Below are positions 27,226-36,717 of a stretch of 64,000 nt of DNA, one piece after another. Position numbers and translations under genes: made by a program. How positions within the stretch are numbered: position 1 is the first letter of the stretch; every line of letters begins with the position of its first letter. Under the pieces are notes generated by a model that worked only from the letters and a program-made list of their open reading frames with translations, made no database searches and had not been told where the DNA came from. Source of the stretch: MA-ANB-1 sp965216445 (GTDB lineage Bacteria; Actinomycetota; Acidimicrobiia; Spongiisociales; ZC4RG35); assembly GCA_965216445.1 (NCBI GenBank), contig OZ244166.1, positions 1,922,001 to 1,986,000 on the forward strand. Direction: 5' to 3'.

Positions 27226-27318
27226 CTGACGTGTAGATCAACCGATCGGTGGATGTGGACAGGCATCCCAGCTCTGAAACTGGATGAGGAATCAGAACCA
27301 ATCAGGGAAGGAACCCAC

Positions 27319-27576
27319 ATGAACGCCAAAGTAAGGCAGCAGGCCATCTACAGAATTCGATCTCGACAACAGTTCTATGCCCATCTCGCGTTCTTCCTTG
27401 TGATGAGCGCCTATCTCATTGTGTTGTGGGACCGCTCAGATGCCCCCGACTTCTGGCCGGTGTGGCCACTTCTGGGTTGGGGTATCGGTCTGGTCGCCCA
27501 CGGCTCACACGTTTTCGGGTGGCGCAAGCCAATCAGCGAAAAAAGGATCCAACGTGAGATCAACCGCAGCATCTGA
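27319..27576 (+). CDS. 2TM-domain protein
   Basis: An 85-residue protein with two hydrophobic helices (AHLAFFLVMSAYLIVLW and WPVWPLLGWGIGLVAHG) separated by a short loop, then a basic tail. This is the 2TM domain (PF13239-like), often found near or fused to histidine kinases in actinobacteria. I chose the ATG at 27319 with AAGGAA upstream. It overlaps the next gene by 23 bases and leads a run to a kinase/regulator pair. Confidence 0.8.
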   Translation: MNAKVRQQAIYRIRSRQQFYAHLAFFLVMSAYLIVLWDRSDAPDFWPVWPLLGWGIGLVAHGSHVFGWRKPISEKRIQREINRSI

Positions 27577-28258
27577 ACAAATCGCCAACCGGGTCAAACG
27601 AACCAGTCCTCTGACGGCGGTTTCGTCGCTCATCCCCACTGGAGTGTTCCTGCTTTTCGACAACTGGCTCGGCCTTGTTGCCGCAATGCTGGCCGCCAGC
27701 GCCACGACAGTTGCACTGTTGGTCCTCCGTCGGAAGCGGGGCGACCGCGTCGGAATCCTCCTTCCTCTATCCCTCGGGTTCGTGGTGGTGAAGGCTGTTG
27801 CTGGGGTGATTACCGAGTCACAAGTGGTGTACTTCGGAGTTGGAGTGGCTCTTACCGGTCTCATCGCGGTTGGCGTTGGCGTGACAGCGTTCACCAAGAA
27901 GCCGGTCGCCACCTACCTGATACCGCTGGTGACCCCTTACAAGTATCTGTCGTCCGACCACCCCACCTATCGAAGAGTCTCCGCTCACGTCACAGCGGCC
28001 TGGGCGCTGGCCGAGCTCGGGATCACCTCTTGGGAGGCCAAGCATCTCCTCAGCGCAACAGGATCCGAGTTCGTGGTGGCCCGTTCGGTCGTGGCCTGGC
28101 CGGTGATGGGAGTGGTCATTTTCTGGTTGATCTTCTACATCCGATTCCGTCTCGACCGCTACGAGCACCGCCTCGCTTCCACTGCTGGTGGTCTGAGTGC
28201 CCGCGATCAGTCGATCACCCCGAACCTGTCCTATGACCGGAACTCAGCTGAGGCGTAA
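27554..28258 (+). CDS. Multi-pass membrane protein (DUF3159-like)
   Basis: About 234 residues with six predicted membrane helices. VGILLPLSLGFVVVKAVAG and TAFTKKPVATYLIPLVTPY are reminiscent of DUF3159 proteins. I chose the GTG at 27554 with AAAAGG upstream, because the longer frame starts inside the preceding gene. It lies between the 2TM protein and the kinase, so all four genes to 30096 may be one operon sensing a membrane condition. Confidence 0.65.
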   Translation: MRSTAASEQIANRVKRTSPLTAVSSLIPTGVFLLFDNWLGLVAAMLAASATTVALLVLRRKRGDRVGILLPLSLGFVVVKAVAGVITESQVVYFGVGVALTGLIAVGVGVTAFTKKPVATYLIPLVTPYKYLSSDHPTYRRVSAHVTAAWALAELGITSWEAKHLLSATGSEFVVARSVVAWPVMGVVIFWLIFYIRFRLDRYEHRLASTAGGLSARDQSITPNLSYDRNSAEA

Positions 28259-28279
28259 GCTCTCAGCGGAGATAGCCCC

Positions 28280-29464
28280 TTGAACCAGCCTTTCAACCAA
28301 GAAACCGAGATCGATCCGCCCAACTCCATCCCCGATTCGCCGCGTGAAGGTGTTTGGGCAGGTCTGATCGGAGTCACATTCGTCCTGTCCATGGTCCTGG
28401 CCTACCGACCGTCATTCGACTCGTTCGCCGATAGTGCGGAAGCTGCCCTCCCCTGGCTGGCTCTCGTAGGGATGGTAATCGCCTGGTCGGGGCGGGCCCT
28501 CTCGGTCAGGTTGGCGGGAATGCTGGTCGCAATCGCTGCTTGGTACTTCCTAATCACTTCGGATGATCGCTGGACCATGCTCAGTTTCGCCCTCTACGGA
28601 CTCGCGTTCATCATTGACTCGTCTCGACTCAAGGTCGGCGTGAGCCTCGCCGCCATCGTCAGCGGCATTTGGGTCATCGCCTCGCTTGACGGGCCCGATT
28701 GGACTGTGTTCATCCCAATCCTCGTGTTCGGGGCCGCTTCAACAATCGCCTTCGCTATTAAACGGATCGGACGGTTGACCGCCGCACAGGCTGAGCTCAT
28801 CAAAGAACTCGAAGCAACCCAGGAAGACCTCGCGTCGTCCGAGAGATCACGGGGTGCCCTCGAGGAACGCACCAGGATGGCTGGAGAGATCCACGACACC
28901 CTCGCCCAGGGATTCACCTCCATTGTGCTCCTTGCGCGAGCCGCCAAACGGTCTGCAGTGAGCACCGAGGACACCTTGGAGTCGATCGAATCCACGGCCC
29001 AGGAAAACCTCAACGCGGCACGGCGTCTCGTCGAAGCGAGTCGACCCAATGAGTTGGAGAGGGCCTCTCTCCCCGATGCGCTGAGACGTCATCTGCTGAC
29101 CACCCTGCCAGAGAATGTCAATGGCGAGTTGGAAGTCGTCGGGAGCCCGGTTTCACTTCCAGGCTCGGTGGAAACGGTCCTTTTGCGAGCGGCACAAGAA
29201 GGCATACGAAACGCCTGCGTGCACGCTGAGCCAAAACATGTGAACGTCGTCTTGTCCTACCTGGACGATGCAGTCACTCTCGATGTGTCCGACGATGGCA
29301 CCGGGTTCGACGACGGGCACGTCTCCGATCGAGGGTCACTCACTGGGGGACAGGGCCTGGCGACATTGGGACGTCGAGTGGAATCACTTTCGGGGTCCCT
29401 GAAGATCGAGCCCGGTGACGTGGGTGGCTCCGTGCTAACGGTCCTGTTACCGGTGGGATCGTGA
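28280..29464 (+). CDS. NarL-type sensor histidine kinase
   Basis: A 394-residue kinase with about five membrane helices in the first 160 residues, a coiled coil (AQAELIKELEATQEDLASSE), the HisKA_3 box AGEIHDTLAQGFTSI and an HATPase domain with DVSDDGTGFDDG and GGQGLATLGRRVESL. Initiation is at TTG. It overlaps the regulator gene by four bases (GTGA), showing a translationally coupled pair. Confidence 0.92.
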   Translation: MNQPFNQETEIDPPNSIPDSPREGVWAGLIGVTFVLSMVLAYRPSFDSFADSAEAALPWLALVGMVIAWSGRALSVRLAGMLVAIAAWYFLITSDDRWTMLSFALYGLAFIIDSSRLKVGVSLAAIVSGIWVIASLDGPDWTVFIPILVFGAASTIAFAIKRIGRLTAAQAELIKELEATQEDLASSERSRGALEERTRMAGEIHDTLAQGFTSIVLLARAAKRSAVSTEDTLESIESTAQENLNAARRLVEASRPNELERASLPDALRRHLLTTLPENVNGELEVVGSPVSLPGSVETVLLRAAQEGIRNACVHAEPKHVNVVLSYLDDAVTLDVSDDGTGFDDGHVSDRGSLTGGQGLATLGRRVESLSGSLKIEPGDVGGSVLTVLLPVGS

Positions 29465-30096
29465 CCGGGCCAATCAGAGTGGTGGTCGTCGATGACCATC
29501 CGATCGTGAGGCAGGGCGTGGTCGCATTGCTCCAAGACGAACCGGACATCGAAGTCGTCGCCGACGTGGCCGACGGCCGAGCCGCCTTGTCCGTGGTGCT
29601 CACCGAGGATCCGGATGTCGTCTTGATGGATCTGAGGATGCCAGTAATGGACGGAGTCGAGGCCACCATCGCGGTGAGGGAGAGGCGCCCCGCCGTCTCA
29701 GTCCTGATTTTGACCACCTACGACACAGATGAGGCCATCGTGAGAGCGGTCGAGGCAGGAGCCGCAGGCTACATGCTCAAGGACTCACCGACCGAAGACC
29801 TTGTCAGCGCCGTGCGGCGAGCCGCGGCAGGCGAAACGGTCCTCGCCCCTCCCATAACCAAACGGCTTGCGGAAAGGATGCGCAACGTGTCACCCGACGC
29901 CCTCACGTCACGCGAGATAGACGTGCTTCGTGAGGTCGCCAACGGCAACACCAACGCTGAGGTTGCCAAACAACTCCACATCAGCGAAGCAACCGTTAAG
30001 ACACACCTGATTCACATTTACGACAAGTTGGCGGTGTCAGACCGAGCCGCCGCGGTGGCACAAGCCTACGAACGAGGTGTACTCACCAACCGGTAG
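29461..30096 (+). CDS. NarL-family response regulator
   Basis: A 211-residue regulator. The receiver has VVVDDHPIVRQG, phospho-Asp in VLMDLRMPVMDG and lysine in YMLKDSPTED. The LuxR HTH has LTSREIDVLREVANGNTNAE and EATVKTHLIHIYDKL. It is the partner of the kinase it overlaps. Targets may include the SOD-like lipoprotein just downstream, but no site was identified. Confidence 0.93.
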   Translation: MTGPIRVVVVDDHPIVRQGVVALLQDEPDIEVVADVADGRAALSVVLTEDPDVVLMDLRMPVMDGVEATIAVRERRPAVSVLILTTYDTDEAIVRAVEAGAAGYMLKDSPTEDLVSAVRRAAAGETVLAPPITKRLAERMRNVSPDALTSREIDVLREVANGNTNAEVAKQLHISEATVKTHLIHIYDKLAVSDRAAAVAQAYERGVLTNR

Positions 30097-30197
30097 AACC
30101 CTGCCCTTTGGCACTGCGACGACCGTCTCCAGACGTTCTCACCATCACCTCATCTCGATCTCATCTACCGCTCATCGACACCGCCGATGCTGACGGC

Positions 30198-30758
30198 ATG
30201 AGACAAACAAGAGCACTAATTGTCACCACGGCGCTCACCCTCGTAGCTGCTGCCTGCGGCGGTACTGGAGGCGCCGCAACACCAGAAACGACAATGACCA
30301 CACATGCCCACATGGCCGATCACAACATGGGTGACCTAGCAGCCACACCGGCTGCTGAAGTACCCGACGCAGACCTCACCTCAGGTCGATTCTTCGTGTT
30401 GGACGCTATTGGCACCGGCGGGGCCGTATCAGGGCATGCGACGATGGCAAGGCACGATCGAGGTACAACCGTAACGATCGAACTCGAAGGCCTTGAACCC
30501 GACACCGACTTCATCTCTCACGTTCATGTAGCCGGCTGCGCGGAGGCCGGCGGCGCCCACTACAAGTTCGATCCCGAAGGGGACCACCACCCCCCGAACG
30601 AGATCCATCTCGCATTCACATCGGATGGGTCCGGTCACGGGTTCATGACTGCCGAGAACCACCAGGTGGCGACCGCGGAAGCAGCGAGCGTGGTGATCCA
30701 TCGAGCGGGACCTGACTCCCCGAAACTTGCCTGCGCCGACTTGGTGCCCCAGGGCTGA
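30198..30758 (+). CDS. Cu/Zn-SOD-like lipoprotein, copy 1
   Basis: A 186-residue lipoprotein with lipobox LVAAAC (Cys20) and a His-rich linker (THAHMADHN). The rest follows the Cu/Zn superoxide dismutase plan: HVH at 108-110, GGAHYKFDP with the bridging His121, HH at 130-131, His137, SVVIHRAG with His168, and a probable Cys114-Cys179 disulfide (LACADL). The aspartate that completes the Zn site three residues after the fifth histidine is not in place, so it may bind copper only. I chose the ATG at 30198 for its signal peptide. A near-identical C-terminal half occurs at 39961. Confidence 0.8.
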   Translation: MRQTRALIVTTALTLVAAACGGTGGAATPETTMTTHAHMADHNMGDLAATPAAEVPDADLTSGRFFVLDAIGTGGAVSGHATMARHDRGTTVTIELEGLEPDTDFISHVHVAGCAEAGGAHYKFDPEGDHHPPNEIHLAFTSDGSGHGFMTAENHQVATAEAASVVIHRAGPDSPKLACADLVPQG

Positions 30759-31536
30759 CAGCCGGAGGTCCACTTGAATTAGCGTTCTCTACCCTCAAGT
30801 CGTTTTTTGCCTCCGTGGTTCCGGCACAGCCGTGGCCGGTCGGTTCCTGCGGTGCTTCTCAAGTCGTGTGCAAGGCTTCAGTTGGGGATAGCCGGGCCGC
30901 ACGTGTTGCAGGGTAGAGACCGGCGATGCCTCCGATGAGGAGTGAGGCCGCCATCCCGCCTATCAACGCGACTGGAGGCACCAACGTATTCCAGCCCTTG
31001 ATCGTCGCGTACGAAGCGGTCGCGAGAAATCCGAGCATGACGCCACCCAACCCTCCGATAACAGCGACCAGAAGCGCTTGAGCGAAGACTAACTGAGGAG
31101 GCGACTCCCTTATCGGCAAACTTGCGATCTCGTTCTCGGATTTGATACAGCAGCCTGAAACGATCTCGGAGGTCTTTCTGGATGTAGTGCGTAGCCTGGC
31201 CGAGCGAATCCTTCATGTCGTTACGGTAGACCCGAGCCGCACGCGAATATGCCTCCTGCGTGCCGCGCACCTCTGGCGGCCGGTGCCCGCTGAGTCACGT
31301 TTTCACCTTATGTCGTAGTGGCAGTTTCACTCCCATCCTCGACATGACTTCTCCCTTGGTGAGTTGGTGTTAGATCACTCCCGCAACGTGACCTACCAGT
31401 AGGCCAATGAAGATGTACGCTGCCGTCTTGTGTGCGGCGAGAGAAGCGAGCTCCTCGTCGAAGTTGCCAGGAACGACGTCTGAGGGAAGCGGCGTCAGTA
31501 GCTCCACCGAGCTGCGCCGAGCAATGGTGACTCGGC
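30759..31536 (-). pseudogene. Rearranged remnants of permease and cytochrome b561 genes
   Basis: This stretch holds broken copies of genes intact at 40.6-42.4 kb. 30859 to about 31085 encodes the last 75 or so residues of the MacB-type permease (ending ARLSPTEALHTT). 31293 to about 31500 encodes the C-terminus of the b561 protein (FDEELASLAAHKTA) with an in-frame stop where the intact copy reads on. The two fragments are in the opposite order to the intact locus. About 200 bases between them match neither gene. No ribosome-binding sites or full domains remain. Confidence 0.75.
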
Positions 31537-34500
31537 TCAGCGGCTGAGCATCTCCTCCAACGTCGGGCACGGATCGATGCCGTACGTGGCGCACTCGTCT
31601 TGGGTGAGGGATCGGGTGAGCCGCGATTTGGCGACCTGGAGAAGCCGATCGGTGTCGAGGAACAGCACCACCGCCTCGAACTCAGAGCCGAGGAGGATGG
31701 CCTGGTCGTCTAGGAACTCGACGTTGATGAGTCGCTGTTGGACTGGGAACGCCAGTCGCTGCCGCACGGTGCGGGTATTCACATCCCAGATCCAGGACTC
31801 GCCGTCGTCGCTGGCGGTGGCGATGAGCCGCGAGTCGGGACTGACGGCAACATCAACTACCGGCCCGGCCTGGGGTCCCAGCGTACCGAGGTGTTGCCCG
31901 GCGGATGTATCGTACAGCTCGAGCGTGTGCCCGAGGGTCGAGGCGATGAGGTAGGAACCGTTGGGGGCGTACGTCAGCTCGGATACGAGGTGCTCGGTTG
32001 GGTACTCCCAGGTCGTCGACCAGTCGTTGGTGCCAACGATCGACAGCAATCCAAACCTCGAGTTGAGGTCCCCTTCGAAGACGGCCAGCTCGCCCCCGTC
32101 CGGGGAGAAGGCCACATCGGGGAAACCGATCGGCCAAAGGGAACGGCCCGCGTCGGTGTCGAGCTGCCACACCATCTCACCCGACGAGGTGTCCCAGACG
32201 GCGACATAGCCGCTCTTGCCTGCGGCGGCCACCAACGCACCATCGGGTGAGAAGGCGAGATCACGGAACCAGTCCATCCAGGCGACGGGGAAGCCTGCGC
32301 AGTCGGGGCCGGGAATCTCCACGAACACAGAGTTGTACCACTCGCACGACCCGCCCAGCGTCGCCGTGACCTCTTGGGTGTCGAGATCGACAAGCTGGAG
32401 TGGGCCGAACACCACATACGTGCCCGGGTTGCCGCCGCCTTGCTCATCATCGAGCTCGATCCTACCCGGCCGAGCCTGGATCGCGACCAGGGTTCCATCC
32501 GGGGAGATGGCCCCGGCGATCCCGTCGAGTGTGAGCAACAGCTCGCCGCTGTGACGGTCGTAGACGTGGCTGGCTCGGTCGCCGTCGGCGGGCCGCACCA
32601 CCGCCACGATGCGGTGGTCGGAAATGTTGGTTGTCCATTCGACGAACCCGCCGTCCGCAAGGAGCGTGAGAGGGTCGTTGTGGCTCTGGAGGGGAGCCGC
32701 GATGTTGGACACGTGCAGGAGCGAAGGCCCTCCCACCGAGCCCAAGCTCCTCCCGTCCTCCGCCATCTGCGGACCAGCGGCTCCCGGGATCTCGAAGAGG
32801 AGGTCACCGGTGAAGCGGTCGAAGACGCGGGAGACGTCCGTCGACTCATAGATGTACACCAGCGACTCGTCGGAGCTGAAATAGACGTCGACCGGCGCAT
32901 CGGCGTCGAACTCGCGCAGTTTCCGGCCCGTATCCACCTCGAGGAGCTCCACCGGATTGGCGCCGGCCAGGACCAGGGTGCCGTCGGCGCTGAGCGCAGA
33001 CACGCCGTAGGGCAGCTCGAGGATCAAATCCCCGGTGGCCACCTCGAACACACCTCTCGCCGGCAGCCCATCTGGAGTCAGAGGAGGCCCCTGGGCGCTG
33101 GCCAGCCTCGTCCCATCCTCGCTGATCGTCGGGTTGCTGAAGTTGAACTCGGACCCGGGGCCCAGCGGAAAGAGGTCTCCTGTGTGGAGGTCGAACGACC
33201 AAACCGTGGCGGGGCCGAATTCCGGACAGCTCCCGTCTGGGAACGGGTCCACGGCGCCGACCAGGATGGGCCGGGTCAGGTCGAAGTACGGCGTAGAACC
33301 CTGCGACGGGAATTCGTAGGGAACGACACACTCCAACGGCGGCAGGTCGCGCTCGAGGACGAGTTCACCCTCGGGCACGGTGAAGATCCGGAAGTTGAGG
33401 CGAACCGCGTCATCTTCGGTATGTGGCGTCATCACCAGAACTGCGTCGCTCTCCTGGCTGAAGGCCATGAAGGGAGACCGATAACCCTCGTAGGGGATGG
33501 TGTTGACAGGGGCGCCCGGATCGCCGAGTGCCCAGATCTGCAGAGCAGGGCCGTCACTCGTCTGGGCGATGCCTCCGGACACCAGCCAGCGCCCATTGGG
33601 GCTGAAGGCATCTTGGGCTCCAAACTCGATTCCCTCTTCGGGGCCGAGGATCGCGACGCGTCGGCGGTGGGCCTGCAGGGCATCTTGGAGTGCCTTCAGC
33701 GCAGCCGGGTTGTCTTCGGTTTCGGCGGCCTCGATGGCGAGGAGGAGACCCAGCTCAGGATCCTCCGCTAGCGCTGCCCCCGATAATCCGGCCAGGGCTT
33801 TGGACTGGGCGCTGATCCTCCGGGCCTCGGCCTCACTCCGTGCCGCCTCTGCCTCGGCCGCGTGTTCCGCTGCCCGATCCGCGTTGATCAAAGCAGCCGT
33901 CCCGAACCCGGCGGCGGCCACGGCGGCGGCGGCGAAACCAGCCAAAGTCCACCGTCGCCGACGGCGGCGACGACGCCGCTCGGTCTCGTTCCACGCCCGC
34001 GACGCCGCCAGATACTCCTCCTCGGCAGAGGTGAGCGCCAGCTCGGTGTGGGCTGTCCACTCCTCGTGCTGTCCGAGGCGGGCTGCCGAGAGCAGGAACA
34101 TCTCGGAGCGGTCGTTGGCCTCCCAGTCGACGACGGCCTCCGCCAGGCGACGGTGAAGGGCGAGGTCGGCACGAGCTTCATCGATCCACTGCTCGAGGCG
34201 AGGCCAACTGGTCAGCAACACCTCGTGCGCCACCTCGACGGTTGCCCGACGCTCGTGGTCGCGGTCGAAGGTCAACATGCGGTGCCGACCGAATACCTCG
34301 AGGACCGACTCGGCCGCGGCCAGCCCGGAGAGGGTCTCGGTGGGGATCCGGCGGCGCAACGCCTCGCCTTCCTCGGTCAGGGTCACGAGGCGAAGAAATG
34401 CCTGGCGGGTCGTGGCACGACCGCTCTCGTCGAGGTCGGAGTACAACTCTTCAGCGCGTTTGACGAGCGCTCCCGAGATCCCTCCAGCGGCTTGGAGGGA

Positions 34501-35964
34501 TTCGAGTGTGAGCGAGCCGCTGCCTGCCCGGTCGTAGAGGTCGGCCAGGGCATATTCGAGCAGGGGCAAGGCGGCGGCACTGCTGCCGACGTCCCGAACC
34601 ATGGCGGCGACCAGCTCCGGCTCGACGGGGACGCCCGCGCTGGATGCGGGGCCTACGATGACGTCACGAACCTCGTGGTCCTCGAGAGGGGTGACCAGCA
34701 CCATGGCCGGCTCGACAAGACGGGCGAACCGGGGATGTACGAGGAGCCGGTCGAGGAAGTCGGCACGCACCGCTACGACCACCCACGGTCCCTCCGGTTT
34801 GGCGGCGAGCTCGACTAGCTCGTCGAGGAAAGGCTCCCGAGCCTCCTCCGGCGCTACGGTTATCAACTCCTCAAGCTGATCCACGAGGATCACCGATGGC
34901 GCCGATCCGAGCGAAGCAACGGTGGTCTCGATGGTCTCCAGCGGAGACCCACCGGGATACATAGTTGCGATGCTCCAGCCTTCAGCACGGAGGGCGGGGG
35001 TCAGGCCGGCGCCGAGGACGCTCGACTTCCCGCTTCCCGAGGGACCGGCCACCACCACCAACCGACTGTCGGTGCGCTGGTCCATGGCCTCGGTCAGGCG
35101 CCGCACCAGTGCCTCGCGCCCGTGAAAGTCGGCTGCATCAGCCTCACTGAAGGCACGCAGACCCTTATACGGGTTGCGATCGCTGGCGACGGCCACCGCG
35201 GCGTCAGGATCCAACGCCGCCGCCGTGCTGAGAACCGGATCCTGATCCAGGATGCGCTGCTGGAGGAGGCGAAGTTCGGCAGACGGATCCAGCCCGACTT
35301 CCTCGGCGAGGATGCGCCTGGCCTCGTCGAACACCCGCAGCGCATCGGCCTGCCGTCCAACGCGATGGAGCGCCAGCATCCGCAGTGACCAGAGTCGCTC
35401 CCGCAGTGGAAACCGCCGTGTCAAGTCGGCGAGTTCGGCCAGTGCAGACGAAGCCCTGCCGGCGAAGACTTCTGCGGCGACCCGGGATTCGGTCGCCAAG
35501 GCGTGGATCTGCTCGAGACGCGCGACCTCGGGGCGCAGGGCATCGTGATCAGCCAGATCCTCATATGGTCCTCCGCGCCACAAGGAAAGGGCTTGGTCGA
35601 GAACCTGAGCGGCCCGATTCGGGTCGCTGGTCGTCAGCTCCGATCCTTCGGCGACCATCGATTCGAAACGAGCGCTGTCGACCTCGTCGGGCTTGACGGC
35701 GAGGAGATACCCGGGCGACGTCGAGCGGAGCGCATCGTCGGCTGAAATCAACTTCCGCAATCCTGAGATGTAACCCTGGATGGTCTTGCGAGCCGTCCCG
35801 GGAGGCTGCTCGCCCCAGACGTCGTCGATGAGGCGGTCGGTTGAGACGACCTCGTTGGCGCGCGTAAGCAGGATCGCGAGGACGAGCCGTTGCTGTGGTC
35901 CCCCAAGATCCACCGGCACCCCGTCGACCCGAACCTCGAGAGGGCCGAGACAGAGGTATTCCAC
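31537..35964 (-). CDS. SARP-BTAD / nSTAND1 NTPase / TM / WD40 regulator
   Basis: A 1475-residue protein of four modules. Residues 1-95 form an OmpR-like winged-helix domain (TDRLIDDVWGEQPPGTARKT), and 96-245 the BTAD helical domain, together the SARP/AfsR arrangement. About 268-600 is a STAND NTPase (nSTAND1-like: NPYKGLRAFSEADAADFHGR, P-loop GPSGSGKSS near 306, Walker B VILVDQLEEL near 358). A run of eight arginines precedes one membrane helix at about 672-692. From about 760 to the end are WD40-like propeller blades (for example AFSPDGALVAAAGKSGYVAVW). The positive charge predicts DNA-binding and NTPase parts inside and the propeller outside. It likely activates genes on an external cue. 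Targets are unknown. Confidence 0.9.
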   Translation of the reverse strand: MEYLCLGPLEVRVDGVPVDLGGPQQRLVLAILLTRANEVVSTDRLIDDVWGEQPPGTARKTIQGYISGLRKLISADDALRSTSPGYLLAVKPDEVDSARFESMVAEGSELTTSDPNRAAQVLDQALSLWRGGPYEDLADHDALRPEVARLEQIHALATESRVAAEVFAGRASSALAELADLTRRFPLRERLWSLRMLALHRVGRQADALRVFDEARRILAEEVGLDPSAELRLLQQRILDQDPVLSTAAALDPDAAVAVASDRNPYKGLRAFSEADAADFHGREALVRRLTEAMDQRTDSRLVVVAGPSGSGKSSVLGAGLTPALRAEGWSIATMYPGGSPLETIETTVASLGSAPSVILVDQLEELITVAPEEAREPFLDELVELAAKPEGPWVVVAVRADFLDRLLVHPRFARLVEPAMVLVTPLEDHEVRDVIVGPASSAGVPVEPELVAAMVRDVGSSAAALPLLEYALADLYDRAGSGSLTLESLQAAGGISGALVKRAEELYSDLDESGRATTRQAFLRLVTLTEEGEALRRRIPTETLSGLAAAESVLEVFGRHRMLTFDRDHERRATVEVAHEVLLTSWPRLEQWIDEARADLALHRRLAEAVVDWEANDRSEMFLLSAARLGQHEEWTAHTELALTSAEEEYLAASRAWNETERRRRRRRRRWTLAGFAAAAVAAAGFGTAALINADRAAEHAAEAEAARSEAEARRISAQSKALAGLSGAALAEDPELGLLLAIEAAETEDNPAALKALQDALQAHRRRVAILGPEEGIEFGAQDAFSPNGRWLVSGGIAQTSDGPALQIWALGDPGAPVNTIPYEGYRSPFMAFSQESDAVLVMTPHTEDDAVRLNFRIFTVPEGELVLERDLPPLECVVPYEFPSQGSTPYFDLTRPILVGAVDPFPDGSCPEFGPATVWSFDLHTGDLFPLGPGSEFNFSNPTISEDGTRLASAQGPPLTPDGLPARGVFEVATGDLILELPYGVSALSADGTLVLAGANPVELLEVDTGRKLREFDADAPVDVYFSSDESLVYIYESTDVSRVFDRFTGDLLFEIPGAAGPQMAEDGRSLGSVGGPSLLHVSNIAAPLQSHNDPLTLLADGGFVEWTTNISDHRIVAVVRPADGDRASHVYDRHSGELLLTLDGIAGAISPDGTLVAIQARPGRIELDDEQGGGNPGTYVVFGPLQLVDLDTQEVTATLGGSCEWYNSVFVEIPGPDCAGFPVAWMDWFRDLAFSPDGALVAAAGKSGYVAVWDTSSGEMVWQLDTDAGRSLWPIGFPDVAFSPDGGELAVFEGDLNSRFGLLSIVGTNDWSTTWEYPTEHLVSELTYAPNGSYLIASTLGHTLELYDTSAGQHLGTLGPQAGPVVDVAVSPDSRLIATASDDGESWIWDVNTRTVRQRLAFPVQQRLINVEFLDDQAILLGSEFEAVVLFLDTDRLLQVAKSRLTRSLTQDECATYGIDPCPTLEEMLSR

Positions 35965-36084
35965 AGAGCGAGGCTACGTGGTGTGATCGTCGCAATGCAA
36001 ACGATTTGAAGGCCGGGCACACGACTTGACCCCTTCCTACCGTCTCCTTACCGGTCGTGAACCGACTCCAGAGATCTTCAGGGC

Positions 36085-36717
36085 ATGGCACACCGCAGAA
36101 CCATCGCCCTCATCTTCATCGCCCTTTCCGGCTTGCTTCCATCCGGTCTCCAAGCGGAGGCGGCACCGGACATCCAGATCAGGGCACAGACCACTGAGCA
36201 AGCCGAACTGGCCGGGTGGGCGCTGGATCGCTTCACCGCCGCGGGCCTGGAGCTGTCAGACCTCGATATCGAGTTCCCGGGTTCGGATCAAGCCTTCTGC
36301 GACGGTGCTCCAGCCCGAGCGTATCTTGACCAGAACCCGGTCACCGTGAAGATTTGCTGGAACAACCCGTTCATCCTCCTGCACGAACTGGCGCACGTGT
36401 GGGAGGCGCAGAACGTGATCGATGAGAGCCGCAACGAGTTCATGAACCTGCGCGAGCGGGTGCGCTCATGGGCCAGCCGCGACCACCGTTGGGAAGAGCG
36501 GGGCCGGGAGCACGCTGCCAACGTGATCGCTTGGGGACTTCTCGAAGATCCGTACCTGATCTCTCGCACCTATCCCAACGACCCGGACAACATGCGAGAC
36601 GCCTTCCGAGTCCTCACCGGCACCGAGCCCCTACACGATGGCGGACCTGGAGTCCAACTCCCGGACCGGACCCACATCGATGGGCACACCAATGAACCGC
36701 TCGAATCGGGTCAGTGA
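36085..36717 (+). CDS. Secreted HExxH (zincin-like) protein
   Basis: A 210-residue protein with a cleavable signal peptide (RTIALIFIALSGLLPSGLQA). ILLHELAHVWEAQ holds HExxH with His99, Glu100 and His103. About 40 residues on, WEERGREHAANVIAWGL offers an acidic/His third ligand, a layout seen in small gluzincin-like or ImmA-like peptidases. Two cysteines (FCDG and KICW) may form a disulfide. It is divergent from the STAND-WD40 regulator about 120 bases away, which suggests, but does not prove, a functional link. Confidence 0.75.
   Translation: MAHRRTIALIFIALSGLLPSGLQAEAAPDIQIRAQTTEQAELAGWALDRFTAAGLELSDLDIEFPGSDQAFCDGAPARAYLDQNPVTVKICWNNPFILLHELAHVWEAQNVIDESRNEFMNLRERVRSWASRDHRWEERGREHAANVIAWGLLEDPYLISRTYPNDPDNMRDAFRVLTGTEPLHDGGPGVQLPDRTHIDGHTNEPLESGQ

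Noticed and set aside
32374..33771. 465-codon frame antisense to the WD40 region
   Set aside because: It lies wholly opposite a well-supported coding region. In high-GC DNA long antisense frames are expected.
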